Positions 45,254 to 53,048 of a stretch of DNA of 64,000 nucleotides are shown here, one piece after another. The DNA lies in assembly GCF_900172335.1 (NCBI RefSeq), contig NZ_FWFX01000014.1, positions 1 to 64,000 on the forward strand. Direction: 5' to 3'. The notes beneath the pieces were generated by a model. The model searched no databases. It saw nothing but the letters and a program-made list of their open reading frames with translations, and was not told where the DNA came from. Positions within the stretch are counted from its first letter, which is position 1. Each line of letters opens with the position of its first letter. The stretch comes from Roseovarius albus (GTDB lineage: Bacteria > Pseudomonadota > Alphaproteobacteria > Rhodobacterales > Rhodobacteraceae). The position numbers were made by a program, and so were the translations under genes.

Positions 45254-46210
45254 ATGGGTGGCATCAAAAATTCGCCAAATACCCCAAGGGAACCTCCAAT
45301 CGTTCCTACAGCTTCAATTGTGCTGGATCATCCCAACCAGATCAGCGATGTCACGGAATGGGATGTTGACTTCCATCAACTGACACCCGGATTGAACGAA
45401 ACAAAGTTAAAGTTTCAGGCGTCGGGTGATTGCATGGTCTACGGCATTTCCATGTCTAAGCGCGTTCACCAGACCGGCAATCCTCCTAAAGGCTGGCTAA
45501 CTTTTGGGATTGCAGACGCAGCAACGCTCAATACTTGGCAAAGCACACCCGCGCAACAAAATGACTTGCTGCATTTCAGCTCTGCAGATGGTTTCGAAAG
45601 CCTGAGCCGCGCGGGTTTCAATGCCGCAGTGTTTTCATTTACTGAAAACAGTTTTCGCAGTCTGGCACAAAGCATTGGAATGGACCTGCCAGATTCATTT
45701 GACACTTCTTTCAAGTTTCAAATTGCAAACAAAATGAACCGGCTGACAGACCTTTATGTAAAGTTGAATTCTCTTCTGTCATCGCCTTCGGTGTGTTGGA
45801 CCAAGGACTTGGAGCAAGAGATTGCACTCAATGTCCTCGACCTGATCAAAGATGATGTTGTTCACTCGGACAAAAGCAGCTTGAGCAGCCGACAAAAGGC
45901 AATGTACCGCGCGATCGACTATATGAAGGAAAACTACGAAACCGCACTGCCAATTGCCGACCTTTGCAAAGAAGTCGGCGCATCTTGGCGCACACTCGAT
46001 CGGGCTTTCAAAGAGAATTTCGGCATTGGGCCCAAGGCCTACTTCAACCAAATGCGATTGAATTGGGTCAGATACACTCTGCTAAAAGAAAATGAATGCG
46101 ATACCATATTTGAAGCGGCCAATCACTATGATTTTTGGCATATGGGACAGTTTGCAAAAGATTACAAACGTCTATTTGGGGAATTACCCTCTGAAACAAT
46201 GAAACATTAG
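45254..46210 (+). CDS. AraC-family transcriptional regulator
   Basis: 318 aa. The C-terminal 100 residues are an AraC DNA-binding domain: AIDYMKENYETALPIADLCK, VGASWRTLDRAFKENFGIGP, KAYFNQMRLNWVRYTLL, and FWHMGQFAKDYKRLFGELPS. The N-terminal 200 residues are the AraC-type effector or dimer domain of the AraC_binding_2 kind. It is divergent from the sulfatase cluster, with only about 40 bp to the putative ATG of the ribbon-helix-helix frame, so it is the likely activator. Its codons are richer in A+T than those of the flanking core genes. Confidence 0.9.
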   Translation: MGGIKNSPNTPREPPIVPTASIVLDHPNQISDVTEWDVDFHQLTPGLNETKLKFQASGDCMVYGISMSKRVHQTGNPPKGWLTFGIADAATLNTWQSTPAQQNDLLHFSSADGFESLSRAGFNAAVFSFTENSFRSLAQSIGMDLPDSFDTSFKFQIANKMNRLTDLYVKLNSLLSSPSVCWTKDLEQEIALNVLDLIKDDVVHSDKSSLSSRQKAMYRAIDYMKENYETALPIADLCKEVGASWRTLDRAFKENFGIGPKAYFNQMRLNWVRYTLLKENECDTIFEAANHYDFWHMGQFAKDYKRLFGELPSETMKH

Positions 46211-46401
46211 AAGAAAAATTTGTGCCTTTGACGAGATTGAGTTGTTTACAATATAATGCTGAAAAAGGGCACATGCAATTTTCAGGTAAATTGCAGATAA
46301 GAAAGCGGCGTTTCAAAATCTCGTTTGTTTGAAAATGTTTCTAAGTTGCGAAGCGATTGAATATTCTGTTAACCAATTGGCATCACTAAAGGTTTCACAG
46401 A
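46211..46401. other. AT-rich intergenic DNA, no feature recognised
   Basis: 190 bp between the AraC gene and the ribbon-helix-helix remnant. No credible frame, hairpin with T-run or repeat was seen. Confidence 0.4.
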
Positions 46402-46587
46402 TTACCTAGCAAAGATTGGGTTTGTCGCAGCTCCGTTAAACTCAATTTTTAAGTCCGCGTCGTCCACATCTTTACAATTAATCACTGAAAATGCTGCGCA
46501 ATACATGAGACCTATTTCTACCAACCTACGAACTGCCACTGATCGACCGCATAACTCTTGTTGGCGCTGATACTCTTTGATGTCGGC
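46402..46587 (-). pseudogene. Ribbon-helix-helix-like remnant beside the dusA fragment
   Basis: After a TAG, 61 sense codons run to a TAA at 46402. The beginning, ADIKEYQRQQELCGRSVAVR then RLVEIGL, matches the helix-2/helix-3 part of small RHH repressors (family form ...SRSEAIRRLVELGL). No start codon precedes it; an ATG in another frame nearby (MNRPTS) could be the original start, lost by a small indel. It lies at the far end of the candidate island, where accessory regulators are common. Confidence 0.45.
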
Positions 46588-46591
46588 CTAT

Positions 46592-46675
46592 TCATCTTAG
46601 GTCAGTCCAGCCCATCATCGGGGTGACAGACCGGCACGCAGATTTGCGCAACGCAGTGCGGTTAATTTTTCTCAT
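46592..46675 (-). pseudogene. dusA: Displaced 5' fragment of dusA
   Basis: A 27-codon frame from the ATG at 46675: MRKINRTALRKSACRSVTPM then MGWTD, LR and stop. RSVTPMMGWTD corresponds to LSVAPMMDWTD at the start of DusA. The strand is the same as the real dusA and the distance is 8.4 kb upstream of it, which is where the old 5' end should sit after an element inserted at this point. The region downstream of WTD no longer resembles dusA. Confidence 0.65.
46601..46623 (-). repeat. Second copy of the 23-bp att-like repeat
   Basis: Matches 38144-38166 at 19 of 23 positions in direct orientation, with the core CCATCATCGG identical. It lies within the displaced dusA fragment and would be the outer attachment site of the island. 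Confidence 0.6.
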
Positions 46676-46701
46676 AACAAGGTCACGGCACGGCAAAGCG
46701 T

Positions 46702-47202
46702 TTAGGAATCACCAGCGCGAGGGCCTTCTTGTATGAAATATACTGATGGATCACCAAACGGATCAAAATCACCGTAAACCAGAACTCGCGGAATTCTCAT
46801 ACGGCCGTTGTTGGCATATTCGGGGCGCCAAGCGCGTTGAAGCGTAATGCAATTGGCTTGTTGTCCGACGTAGCTTGCAGATGGCGGGACTTCGTTCATA
46901 AAGACAAAACCGGTATGAATTCGTTCATTTCCAGCGAAGAAACTTGCAACGCCCAAGACTTTGCGTTCAACATTCTTGGTCAGAATGGATTGTTGCCGGC
47001 TTTGCGCCCAGACGCCACAAAGCATTGTACGCCCTTGATTGTTGCGTAGCTCTGCCGCGATCGTCAATCCACCGCCAGAGGTATATTTACCCCCATCGAC
47101 CACCAAATTGTTTCCCAAACTCGATGTGCTGGTCGAAACCACCTGGCTGCAACTAACTACGAGTCCCACCCCCGCAATCGCAGCAAAGATCTTTTTCATC
47201 AT
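46702..47202 (-). CDS. Putative lipoprotein of unknown function
   Basis: 166 aa. The N-terminus MMKKIFAAIAGVGLVVSCSQ is a lipoprotein signal with lipobox LVVSC, Cys18. The mature part contains GGLTIAAELRNNQGRTMLCG and ends in RIPRVLVYGDFDPFGDPSVY. Some roseobacter proteins of this kind are annotated only as hypothetical. It lies just outside the candidate island and 69 bp after the sulfotransferase pair, on the same strand. Confidence 0.75.
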   Translation of the reverse strand: MMKKIFAAIAGVGLVVSCSQVVSTSTSSLGNNLVVDGGKYTSGGGLTIAAELRNNQGRTMLCGVWAQSRQQSILTKNVERKVLGVASFFAGNERIHTGFVFMNEVPPSASYVGQQANCITLQRAWRPEYANNGRMRIPRVLVYGDFDPFGDPSVYFIQEGPRAGDS

Positions 47203-47270
47203 GGCCTTACTTTCTCTCAGATCTTAAAAACAGTTTAGACCGATCCGCGAACTTATCAACTCACGCGCCT

Positions 47271-48158
47271 TCAAGAATCGCCGTTTGTCTTACCTGCCTC
47301 TGCAAAAGCCCGCGTTTCTTCCAGCATGTCAGGGTACCATCTGCGCAACGTGGGGAGAAACTCTTCCCGGATACGCCCAACCTGCTCTGGGGTCAGATCT
47401 TCCTTCCAGACACCGGATGTCCCCTTCGCAAAGAACTTTTGCATGCCATCGGGCTTTTCAGTGAATCCTAGGGTCTCTTCCTGCTTCTTCAGGGCTTCAA
47501 AACTGTTGGCTTTAATCGCTTTAGCCAGCTTTGGTTTGTCAATCGGAAGCTTCAGAAACTTTTGAAGCAGTCCGCGCATCACTTTTGCCGGGTTATTCAA
47601 CATATCTTCGTAACGAATAACATAGAGCGGCAGACCATCCGCTGAATTCCATCTTTGCACATGATCGTCCCATCGTCCAAGGTACTCATAAATGCCCTCA
47701 GGAGTTCCCATGACCATATCTGGATTTGTCATACGACTAATGGCTGTATCGATGTCGCAAGACTGATGACGCGCGAACGACGGCGCGAGGTCAAAAGGGT
47801 TTCTCATGATGTAGATCGCTGCGGCAGTCACTTCGGGTGGAATGACATCAATGCCATACAGCTTTACAGGAGCACAGTGCGTCTTAACAAAATGGTGGTC
47901 GGGCTTTGACGCCGCAATTAATCTCATTGCCACCGGACGCACCTTAATCCATTCTTCAGCTTTGGTCGTGCGATAAGATCCGCCCACGGCAGCGTCGAAA
48001 AAATCGCGCCGCACATCGCCGGTTGTGAATTGACGTAGGTTATTGATATCAGGCGCTTTTCCTGCTGGCATCATATAATGCGCCAGCAAGGTTCGCATCC
48101 AAGTATTGCCCGACTTTGGAAAGGAAGCCAGCCAAATGATCCGCCGCAAATTGCTCAT
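47271..48158 (-). CDS. Sulfotransferase (Sulfotransfer_1 type)
   Basis: 295 aa. The PAPS 5'-phosphosulfate loop is at the start: IIWLASFPKSGNTWMRTLLA. The 3'-phosphate site is in AIYIMRNPFDLAPSFARHQ near 135. The C-terminal FFAKGTSGVWKEDLTPEQVG is the third family element (GxxGxWK). It would place sulfate on a carbohydrate or similar acceptor. Its ATG overlaps the stop of the upstream sulfotransferase (ATGA); the two proteins are alike throughout and arose by tandem duplication. Confidence 0.9.
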   Translation of the reverse strand: MSNLRRIIWLASFPKSGNTWMRTLLAHYMMPAGKAPDINNLRQFTTGDVRRDFFDAAVGGSYRTTKAEEWIKVRPVAMRLIAASKPDHHFVKTHCAPVKLYGIDVIPPEVTAAAIYIMRNPFDLAPSFARHQSCDIDTAISRMTNPDMVMGTPEGIYEYLGRWDDHVQRWNSADGLPLYVIRYEDMLNNPAKVMRGLLQKFLKLPIDKPKLAKAIKANSFEALKKQEETLGFTEKPDGMQKFFAKGTSGVWKEDLTPEQVGRIREEFLPTLRRWYPDMLEETRAFAEAGKTNGDS

Positions 48159-48994
48159 GACAGGTATCCGAAACGTTTCATTACATTGCCGTGGTCTCGT
48201 TTGATCTTCTGGATTAATTCCTCACTGAGGTCCTCTTTCCACTGCCCACTTTGCCCCTTGTTGAAGAACTTCTCAGCCTGCTTTGGCTTCTCCACGAAAC
48301 CAGTTTTTTTTTCTTGTTCGGATAGTGCTTTGAAACTTGAAAACTCTACCGCGCGATTAAGCCGATCTTGATCTACTGGTACACCGATATGCTCCAAGAC
48401 TTTGGTAAAGTTCTTCTCGGGCTCAGCTAAAAGATCCTCGTAACGAATTGTTAACAAGGGGAAAGGAGGGTTTTTCGTCCAACTATCAACATGGTCAGAC
48501 CATTTGCCCAAGTACTGAGCAACAGTTTTTTCATCTGGCGCATTACCGTTATCTTCACGGCCAATTCTCATTACGGCCTCTTCGACCGAAGCCGAATAAT
48601 GCCGTGCATACGACAGCACCATGTCAAGTGGGTTCCGCAGGATGTAAATTGCCGATTTTGTATATTGTTCGGGGATAAGTGGCACGCCACGTGCAACTTT
48701 TCGAATGTTATGCGTTTTGACAAAATTAATGTCGGCATTGTTCCCGACAATCCCGCGAAGAACTTTATCTCGGAGCTTCAAAGTAAGTTCAATGTTTTTA
48801 ACATCAATTTTGCGGCCCGCTACCATATGATAAGTTTTGGCAATTGAATCTCCCATCCCTAATCTATGAACTTCATTGATTGGGACAGGCTCTTTCGCAT
48901 TCATCAGATAGTTGGCCAGGAAAACCCGTGTCCATGTATTTCCTGACTTTGGATAAGAGGCCAGCCAGACGATGCTTTTTTTCATTGTTTTCAT
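48155..48994 (-). CDS. Sulfotransferase (Sulfotransfer_1 type)
   Basis: About 279 aa. The PAPS loop SIVWLASYPKSGNTWTRVFL, the 3'-phosphate segment SAIYILRNPLDMVLSYARHY and the end motif FFNKGQSGQWKEDLSEELIQ parallel the next gene. The start is unsure: ATGs at 49018, 48994 and 48985 are in frame and none has a strong ribosome-binding site. The gene lies directly downstream of the porin terminator and is distinctly AT-rich compared with the porin, which suggests a different origin for the pair. Confidence 0.87.
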   Translation of the reverse strand: MKTMKKSIVWLASYPKSGNTWTRVFLANYLMNAKEPVPINEVHRLGMGDSIAKTYHMVAGRKIDVKNIELTLKLRDKVLRGIVGNNADINFVKTHNIRKVARGVPLIPEQYTKSAIYILRNPLDMVLSYARHYSASVEEAVMRIGREDNGNAPDEKTVAQYLGKWSDHVDSWTKNPPFPLLTIRYEDLLAEPEKNFTKVLEHIGVPVDQDRLNRAVEFSSFKALSEQEKKTGFVEKPKQAEKFFNKGQSGQWKEDLSEELIQKIKRDHGNVMKRFGYLS

Positions 48995-49031
48995 ACCCGA
49001 TAGTGATGTGCGGTACATAAATCTGTTTTAC

Positions 49032-49062
49032 AAAAAAAACGAGGGGGCAAATTGCCCCCTCG
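49032..49062 (-). terminator. Intrinsic terminator of the porin gene
   Basis: On the minus strand CGAGGGGGCA (49062-49053) pairs perfectly with TGCCCCCTCG (49049-49040) around a 3-nt loop, followed by eight T (49039-49032). It is 20 bp after the porin stop. Confidence 0.95.
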
Positions 49063-49082
49063 CTCAAATTATCGACCAAAGC

Positions 49083-50216
49083 TTAGAAGCTCAGGTTGAT
49101 CGCTGTACCGATGACGTTACCATCAACTGTGTTAGCACTGTCTTCAGCTTCTGCATAGACGTAGTAGATGTCCCAATCGACACCTGGCCCCAGATCGCGG
49201 CTTGCGCCAACGCGGTATGCTGTATACTCGTCGCTCGCACCGGTCTTGTACTCACCCTGATATGTCAGAGCTTCGAAAGACCATGGACCTGCGGCGTCAT
49301 ATGTACCACCAAAGCTCCAGCCTGTTGATGAGGTGTTGCCAGCAACAGCAGCCAAGTCGTTGTTGTTGTTTTCAGCATAGCTACCACCAATGGTAACAGC
49401 GCCAAAGCCGATCTGTGCACCCAGACCCCATGTGGTTGCGTCACCACCGGCACCACCTACAACAGCACCTGTACCCCAGCGTGCGCCGAGAGTTACGTCT
49501 GTTGTGCCAAAGGACTGGCTGTAGCTCAGACCGATATCAAAGATATCTTCCAGAGTTGCGCCAGAGTTGTCGTTGACTTGGCCAGCTGGATCGAAACCCT
49601 GCACGGCGTTGCCACGGTTGTTGCGGGCATACGAAACACCAGCTGTGAAGCCGTTGAAGCTAGGTGTGAAGTAAGTCAGACGGTTAACGTCGTTGTTACC
49701 ACCAACTTCGGTGTAGGACGATACGCCAGCGTCACGGAATGAGAATGGCACAACGCTTGACAGTGGAATAAACGCCGAGATCGAAGGCGAGTTGATGTAC
49801 ATGGAAGTCACGCCAGGCGCGCCAACCAGTGATTTGTAACCAGCGGAGTTTTCGGCACCGATGATCAGTTGGCCGAAGCTGTCGCCACTGATGGTCATGT
49901 ACGATTCGTCGATACCGTCGGAACCGCCACCACTGTTTTGCGCTTCCATTTGGACGTTGACACCGAATGTCAGACCGTTGTCCAGAGTAACGCTTGGCGT
50001 GAAGATGATTTCGCCAGTGTTCAGGAAGTTGATGCCGTCGCCGTCATAAGAACGCAGGCCGCCTTCTCCATCAGGGATTTGGCTGTCTGTGTCAACGATT
50101 GCGATGTGCGAGCTGAAGAACCCGCCCCAGCTCACGTCCCAATCTTGGGCTGAAGCTGGTGCAGCTGCGACTACGCCAAGTGCGATCGCGCTGGTGCTCA
50201 GAAGATGCTTTTTCAA
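49083..50216 (-). CDS. Outer-membrane porin, Rhodobacter type
   Basis: 377 aa with TTG as start codon at 50216. This start gives a perfect signal peptide (KKHLLSTSAIALGVVAAAPA, cleavage SAQ-DW) and has GGAGGGACA just upstream; all ATG starts in the frame lie before that site. The mature chain is a strand-rich barrel (LTFGVNVQMEAQNSGGG, FTAGVSYARNNRGNAVQG) with an acidic loop region and ends in GTAINLSF, with terminal Phe. It forms a trimeric diffusion channel, by family. It has its own strong terminator and is probably highly expressed. Confidence 0.93.
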   Translation of the reverse strand: MKKHLLSTSAIALGVVAAAPASAQDWDVSWGGFFSSHIAIVDTDSQIPDGEGGLRSYDGDGINFLNTGEIIFTPSVTLDNGLTFGVNVQMEAQNSGGGSDGIDESYMTISGDSFGQLIIGAENSAGYKSLVGAPGVTSMYINSPSISAFIPLSSVVPFSFRDAGVSSYTEVGGNNDVNRLTYFTPSFNGFTAGVSYARNNRGNAVQGFDPAGQVNDNSGATLEDIFDIGLSYSQSFGTTDVTLGARWGTGAVVGGAGGDATTWGLGAQIGFGAVTIGGSYAENNNNDLAAVAGNTSSTGWSFGGTYDAAGPWSFEALTYQGEYKTGASDEYTAYRVGASRDLGPGVDWDIYYVYAEAEDSANTVDGNVIGTAINLSF

Positions 50217-50548
50217 AGGGTGTCCCTCCTCGTATAAGCAGGAAAGTTTCATTTCCGCCGCCCCGGTGTGGACACGGCTTGGATGATGAAATGGAGCAAA
50301 CACCCCCCAACTGTCAACGAAACCGCAAACCTTTGTCTCAATGTTGCTTTTGTTGTGGCACTTAAACCACACACCTTCTGCGGTTCAGGCATCAAAACCC
50401 ATAAATATAAGGCTATGGCGTAAAATTGCCGAAAAAATTCAACAACACCAATGGCTACGGTCTTGCATCGATGAGCGGCCAAATACAAATAAATTGGCTT
50501 TCAAAAAGCGAATTCAGGAATCATTTCGGCCTTTTCAAGGCGACGTCG
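50217..50548. other. 332-bp intergenic region upstream of the porin
   Basis: Between the end of the BKACE operon and the porin start. It must hold the porin promoter and a leader of unknown length. Frames on both strands here lack family resemblance. I see no T-run terminator for the BKACE operon. Confidence 0.4.
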
Positions 50549-51382
50549 TCACGCGGCAGCCACAAGCCCCAGAATCTCTCGTGCTTGAAGGTGAGTCGCG
50601 ACAGCGCGGTCGTATTTTTCACAAATTCCTGCGGCACGACGCACGAGCGCAGCATTTGAAGGTGCCAACGTTTCCTTATCCCATCGAATGTTGTCTTCAA
50701 GCCCTGTTCGGGTGTGTCCGCCCGCAGCGATCGCCCATTCATTGACCACAACTTGATTAGGGCCAATGCCAGCCGCGCACCATTCTGCATCAGGTGCGCG
50801 CTCTTGCATTGTTTTTACATAGAAGTCGAACACTTCTTTGTCCGCAGGCATGGCATTGCGCACACCCATCACAAATTGGACATAGAGGTTTCCGTACAAA
50901 AGTCCCTCTTCATGCATTCGGATCGCATGCAGGATGTGACTCATATCAAAGGCCTCGATCTCAGGCACCACTTGATAGGTGCGCATCTCACTCGACAGCC
51001 AAGAAATCAGTTCGGGTGGATTCTCATAAACGCGTGTTGGAAAGTTGTTTGACCCAACCGAAAGAGAGGCCATATCTGGGCGCAGTGGCAACATGCCCCC
51101 GCGCTCACTGCCCGCGCCGGAACGCCCCCCGGTCGAAAACTGGATAATCATACCGGGGCAGTGTTTTTGCAACCCTTCTTTCAGGTGCGCAAAGCGCTCA
51201 GGATCAGAACAGGGCGTGCCATCGTCCAATCGCACATGGCAATGCGCAATCGATGCGCCCGCTTCAAAGGCTTCATGCGCAGACTCGATTTGTTCGGACA
51301 CTGTGATGGGCACAGCAGGATTGTCCACCTTGGTGGGAACCGAGCCTGTGATCGCCACGCATATAATACAAGGCTTCGTCAT
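50549..51382 (-). CDS. BKACE-family beta-keto acid cleavage enzyme (DUF849)
   Basis: 277 aa from the ATG at 51382, with GGAGGG 7 nt upstream. Zinc ligands are in IAHCHVRLDDG (His47 and His49) and a later conserved region is NLYVQFVMGVRNAMPAD; EAGxSIAHxHxR is the family signature. BKACE enzymes use acetyl-CoA to cleave beta-keto acids to acetoacetate and a CoA thioester; one known member acts on dehydrocarnitine. The neighbouring Rieske and aldehyde dehydrogenase genes make a beta-keto onium acid a reasonable substrate guess. Last gene of the ten-gene operon. Confidence 0.9.
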   Translation of the reverse strand: MTKPCIICVAITGSVPTKVDNPAVPITVSEQIESAHEAFEAGASIAHCHVRLDDGTPCSDPERFAHLKEGLQKHCPGMIIQFSTGGRSGAGSERGGMLPLRPDMASLSVGSNNFPTRVYENPPELISWLSSEMRTYQVVPEIEAFDMSHILHAIRMHEEGLLYGNLYVQFVMGVRNAMPADKEVFDFYVKTMQERAPDAEWCAAGIGPNQVVVNEWAIAAGGHTRTGLEDNIRWDKETLAPSNAALVRRAAGICEKYDRAVATHLQAREILGLVAAA

Positions 51383-51416
51383 CTCAATTCCCTCCAAGGC
51401 CGCTATTCAGGTCAAT

Positions 51417-51803
51417 TTACTCTTCAAAAGTAATCCCACGTTCGTCAAACACCTTTTTCGCGGCACGAAAACACTCCAAGCCCTGTGGAACACCGCAATA
51501 TATCGCAACCACATGGATGATCGCACGGATTTCTTCCTTGGAGACACCATTGTTTAACGCACCACGGCAATGGATTTCCCATTCGTGCATTTTGCCCAAT
51601 CCTCCCAGCATCGACAGGTTCATCATGCTACGAGTTTTCGGATCAATGGTGTCATCGCCCCAGCCAAATCCCCAACACCAGGCTGTCATCGCCTCTTGAA
51701 ACGAGCGGGTGAACCCATCCGCCGCTGCTAGGTTTTTCTCGACATAATCCGAACCCAGCGTCGCCTTGCGCTGCTCAAGCCCGGTTTCGAACATATTATC
51801 CAT
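51417..51803 (-). CDS. Carboxymuconolactone-decarboxylase-like protein
   Basis: 128 aa from the ATG at 51803, with GAGGAGA 5-8 nt upstream. AMTAWCWGFGWGDDTIDPKT then RSMMNLSMLGGLGKMHEWEI and GALNNGVSKEEIRAIIHVVA is the CMD fold with the conserved Glu and His in HEWEIH. The CxxC of AhpD-type members is absent, so it is not a peroxidase of that type. It overlaps the FrhB-like gene by 8 bp. Relatives decarboxylate gamma-lactones; the substrate here is unknown. Confidence 0.87.
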   Translation of the reverse strand: MDNMFETGLEQRKATLGSDYVEKNLAAADGFTRSFQEAMTAWCWGFGWGDDTIDPKTRSMMNLSMLGGLGKMHEWEIHCRGALNNGVSKEEIRAIIHVVAIYCGVPQGLECFRAAKKVFDERGITFEE

Positions 51804-53040
51804 TACTGTCTCCTCTTGGGTGAATTGGCATCTCTTCTTTGAAACGGCCGGCCTTTGCGCGCTCAAAGGCCCCGCGTTCTTCGGCTTCATCCCTGACATC
51901 AAGGCTCTCCAACCGCAATCCTTCGTGGCGGTAGGTCGGTTGCCCGGCTTTTGATAGCCCTCTCAAGCGCGCCGCAACCGCATGCTTTTTGGAGACCTGA
52001 TGCGGTTGAAAGTCATCCAACTGCCTGGGATCATGATCCTGCCCCAAAACCAGGTCACCTGCTGCGACAGCGGCCTGAACCAAGTCCTGGCCCACCTTGG
52101 AACGCGTGATGATCCCATTGAATCCTTCATCTTCGCCCACCGGGGTACCACCGGGCCAGATATCGAGAGCAGCCACATCTGCGGCTTCGCCGATGGCATC
52201 CGGGCACAATTTGCAGCGGCTTTGAATTTTCCAGCCGGATTCGTCGGCCCAAAATTCCTGATAGGTTTTCTCAAACGCCCGGCCATCTTCCGTCTCAACC
52301 CGCGTCGGCCCAGGGTTGCCATAGCCGCGATATCGGAAAAGCGTCAGTTCATCTTCGGTAACTCCAAACTCTTCCAACAGGTCTTCCGACTTTCCAAGCT
52401 CCGAAGCTCCGCCACACACCATCACCAGCACCGCAACCAGCAATGCATCGAGCCGTGGATCGGCCTTCGCTCGTTGACTGACCGCTCCGGCGTCACATGG
52501 TTTGGCAATTATCGCAAACGCTTGGCCTCGCTCCAAAGCCTTCTCCAGCCCCGCAAGCGTATCAGAGGGCCCGTAGCGCGATCCGGCCCTTTGTAGGATT
52601 TGTTCAGCTGTTTCGCTGATTTCCCATTTCGTGCGCATCGGATTTTCTGTATCCGCAGCGCAATGCAAGATGAACCCGGCCTTTTTGCTGCGCAGCAGAT
52701 GCACGGCCAATGCAGTCAGAACACCCCCCGTGGCCGCGCGAAACCGAATATCATCGTCCCCGGCCCAGGCTTCCCCAATGTGAATGTACTTCCCCCACAT
52801 CGGATCCTCTAGGTCCCCTTCAGCGGTGGCGTTCGATACACAACCCGGGCACGCGGCCAAAATCGGTTGATCCTCGGCCTCCAATTCGGCTGCAATTGGC
52901 GCGGGGCGCAAACGCCCCTGCGCGGTCATTCCCATGGACCACCGGTCAGGTGCCAACGCCTCGCAAAGGCCACAGCCAATACAGAGACCGTTTTCAACAA
53001 CCTCGCGAACCGACTGCGGATGACTAACCGTATCGTCCAT
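51796..53040 (-). CDS. FrhB-like iron-sulfur flavoprotein (coenzyme F420 hydrogenase beta-subunit family)
   Basis: 414 aa. An N-terminal ferredoxin-like cluster site NGLCIGCGLCEALAPDRWSM (CxxCxxC, residues about 20-26) is followed by the FrhB N domain (GGVLTALAVHLLRSKKAGFI) and C domain (IAKPCDAGAV, RYRGYGNPGPTRV, KLCPDAIGEAADVAALDIWP). Members pass electrons between FAD and iron-sulfur centres. Roseobacters do not make F420 as far as I know, so another carrier is likely. It lies 8 bp after the aldehyde dehydrogenase and could be an electron partner in the pathway. Confidence 0.88.
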   Translation of the reverse strand: MDDTVSHPQSVREVVENGLCIGCGLCEALAPDRWSMGMTAQGRLRPAPIAAELEAEDQPILAACPGCVSNATAEGDLEDPMWGKYIHIGEAWAGDDDIRFRAATGGVLTALAVHLLRSKKAGFILHCAADTENPMRTKWEISETAEQILQRAGSRYGPSDTLAGLEKALERGQAFAIIAKPCDAGAVSQRAKADPRLDALLVAVLVMVCGGASELGKSEDLLEEFGVTEDELTLFRYRGYGNPGPTRVETEDGRAFEKTYQEFWADESGWKIQSRCKLCPDAIGEAADVAALDIWPGGTPVGEDEGFNGIITRSKVGQDLVQAAVAAGDLVLGQDHDPRQLDDFQPHQVSKKHAVAARLRGLSKAGQPTYRHEGLRLESLDVRDEAEERGAFERAKAGRFKEEMPIHPRGDSNG

Positions 53041-53048
53041 TCAGTTCC

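Larger units (their letters stand above)
38144..46623. mobile_element. Candidate decayed genomic island integrated in dusA, carrying a sulfatase cluster
   Basis: The limits are the two dusA-derived repeats 8,457 bp apart. The left copy is in the complete dusA; the right copy is in a short minus-strand dusA-like 5' fragment (46592-46675) with its own ATG, as expected if an element split dusA and rebuilt a new 5' end. Next to dusA is an integrase-like start fragment (38362-38439). The cargo is a broken DUF3300 gene, two arylsulfatases, a barrel protein, two exported or lipid-anchored proteins, an AraC regulator and two ribbon-helix-helix frames. No complete integrase remains, so the island would be immobile. 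The four repeat mismatches argue for age or for an imported, divergent att. Confidence 0.6.
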
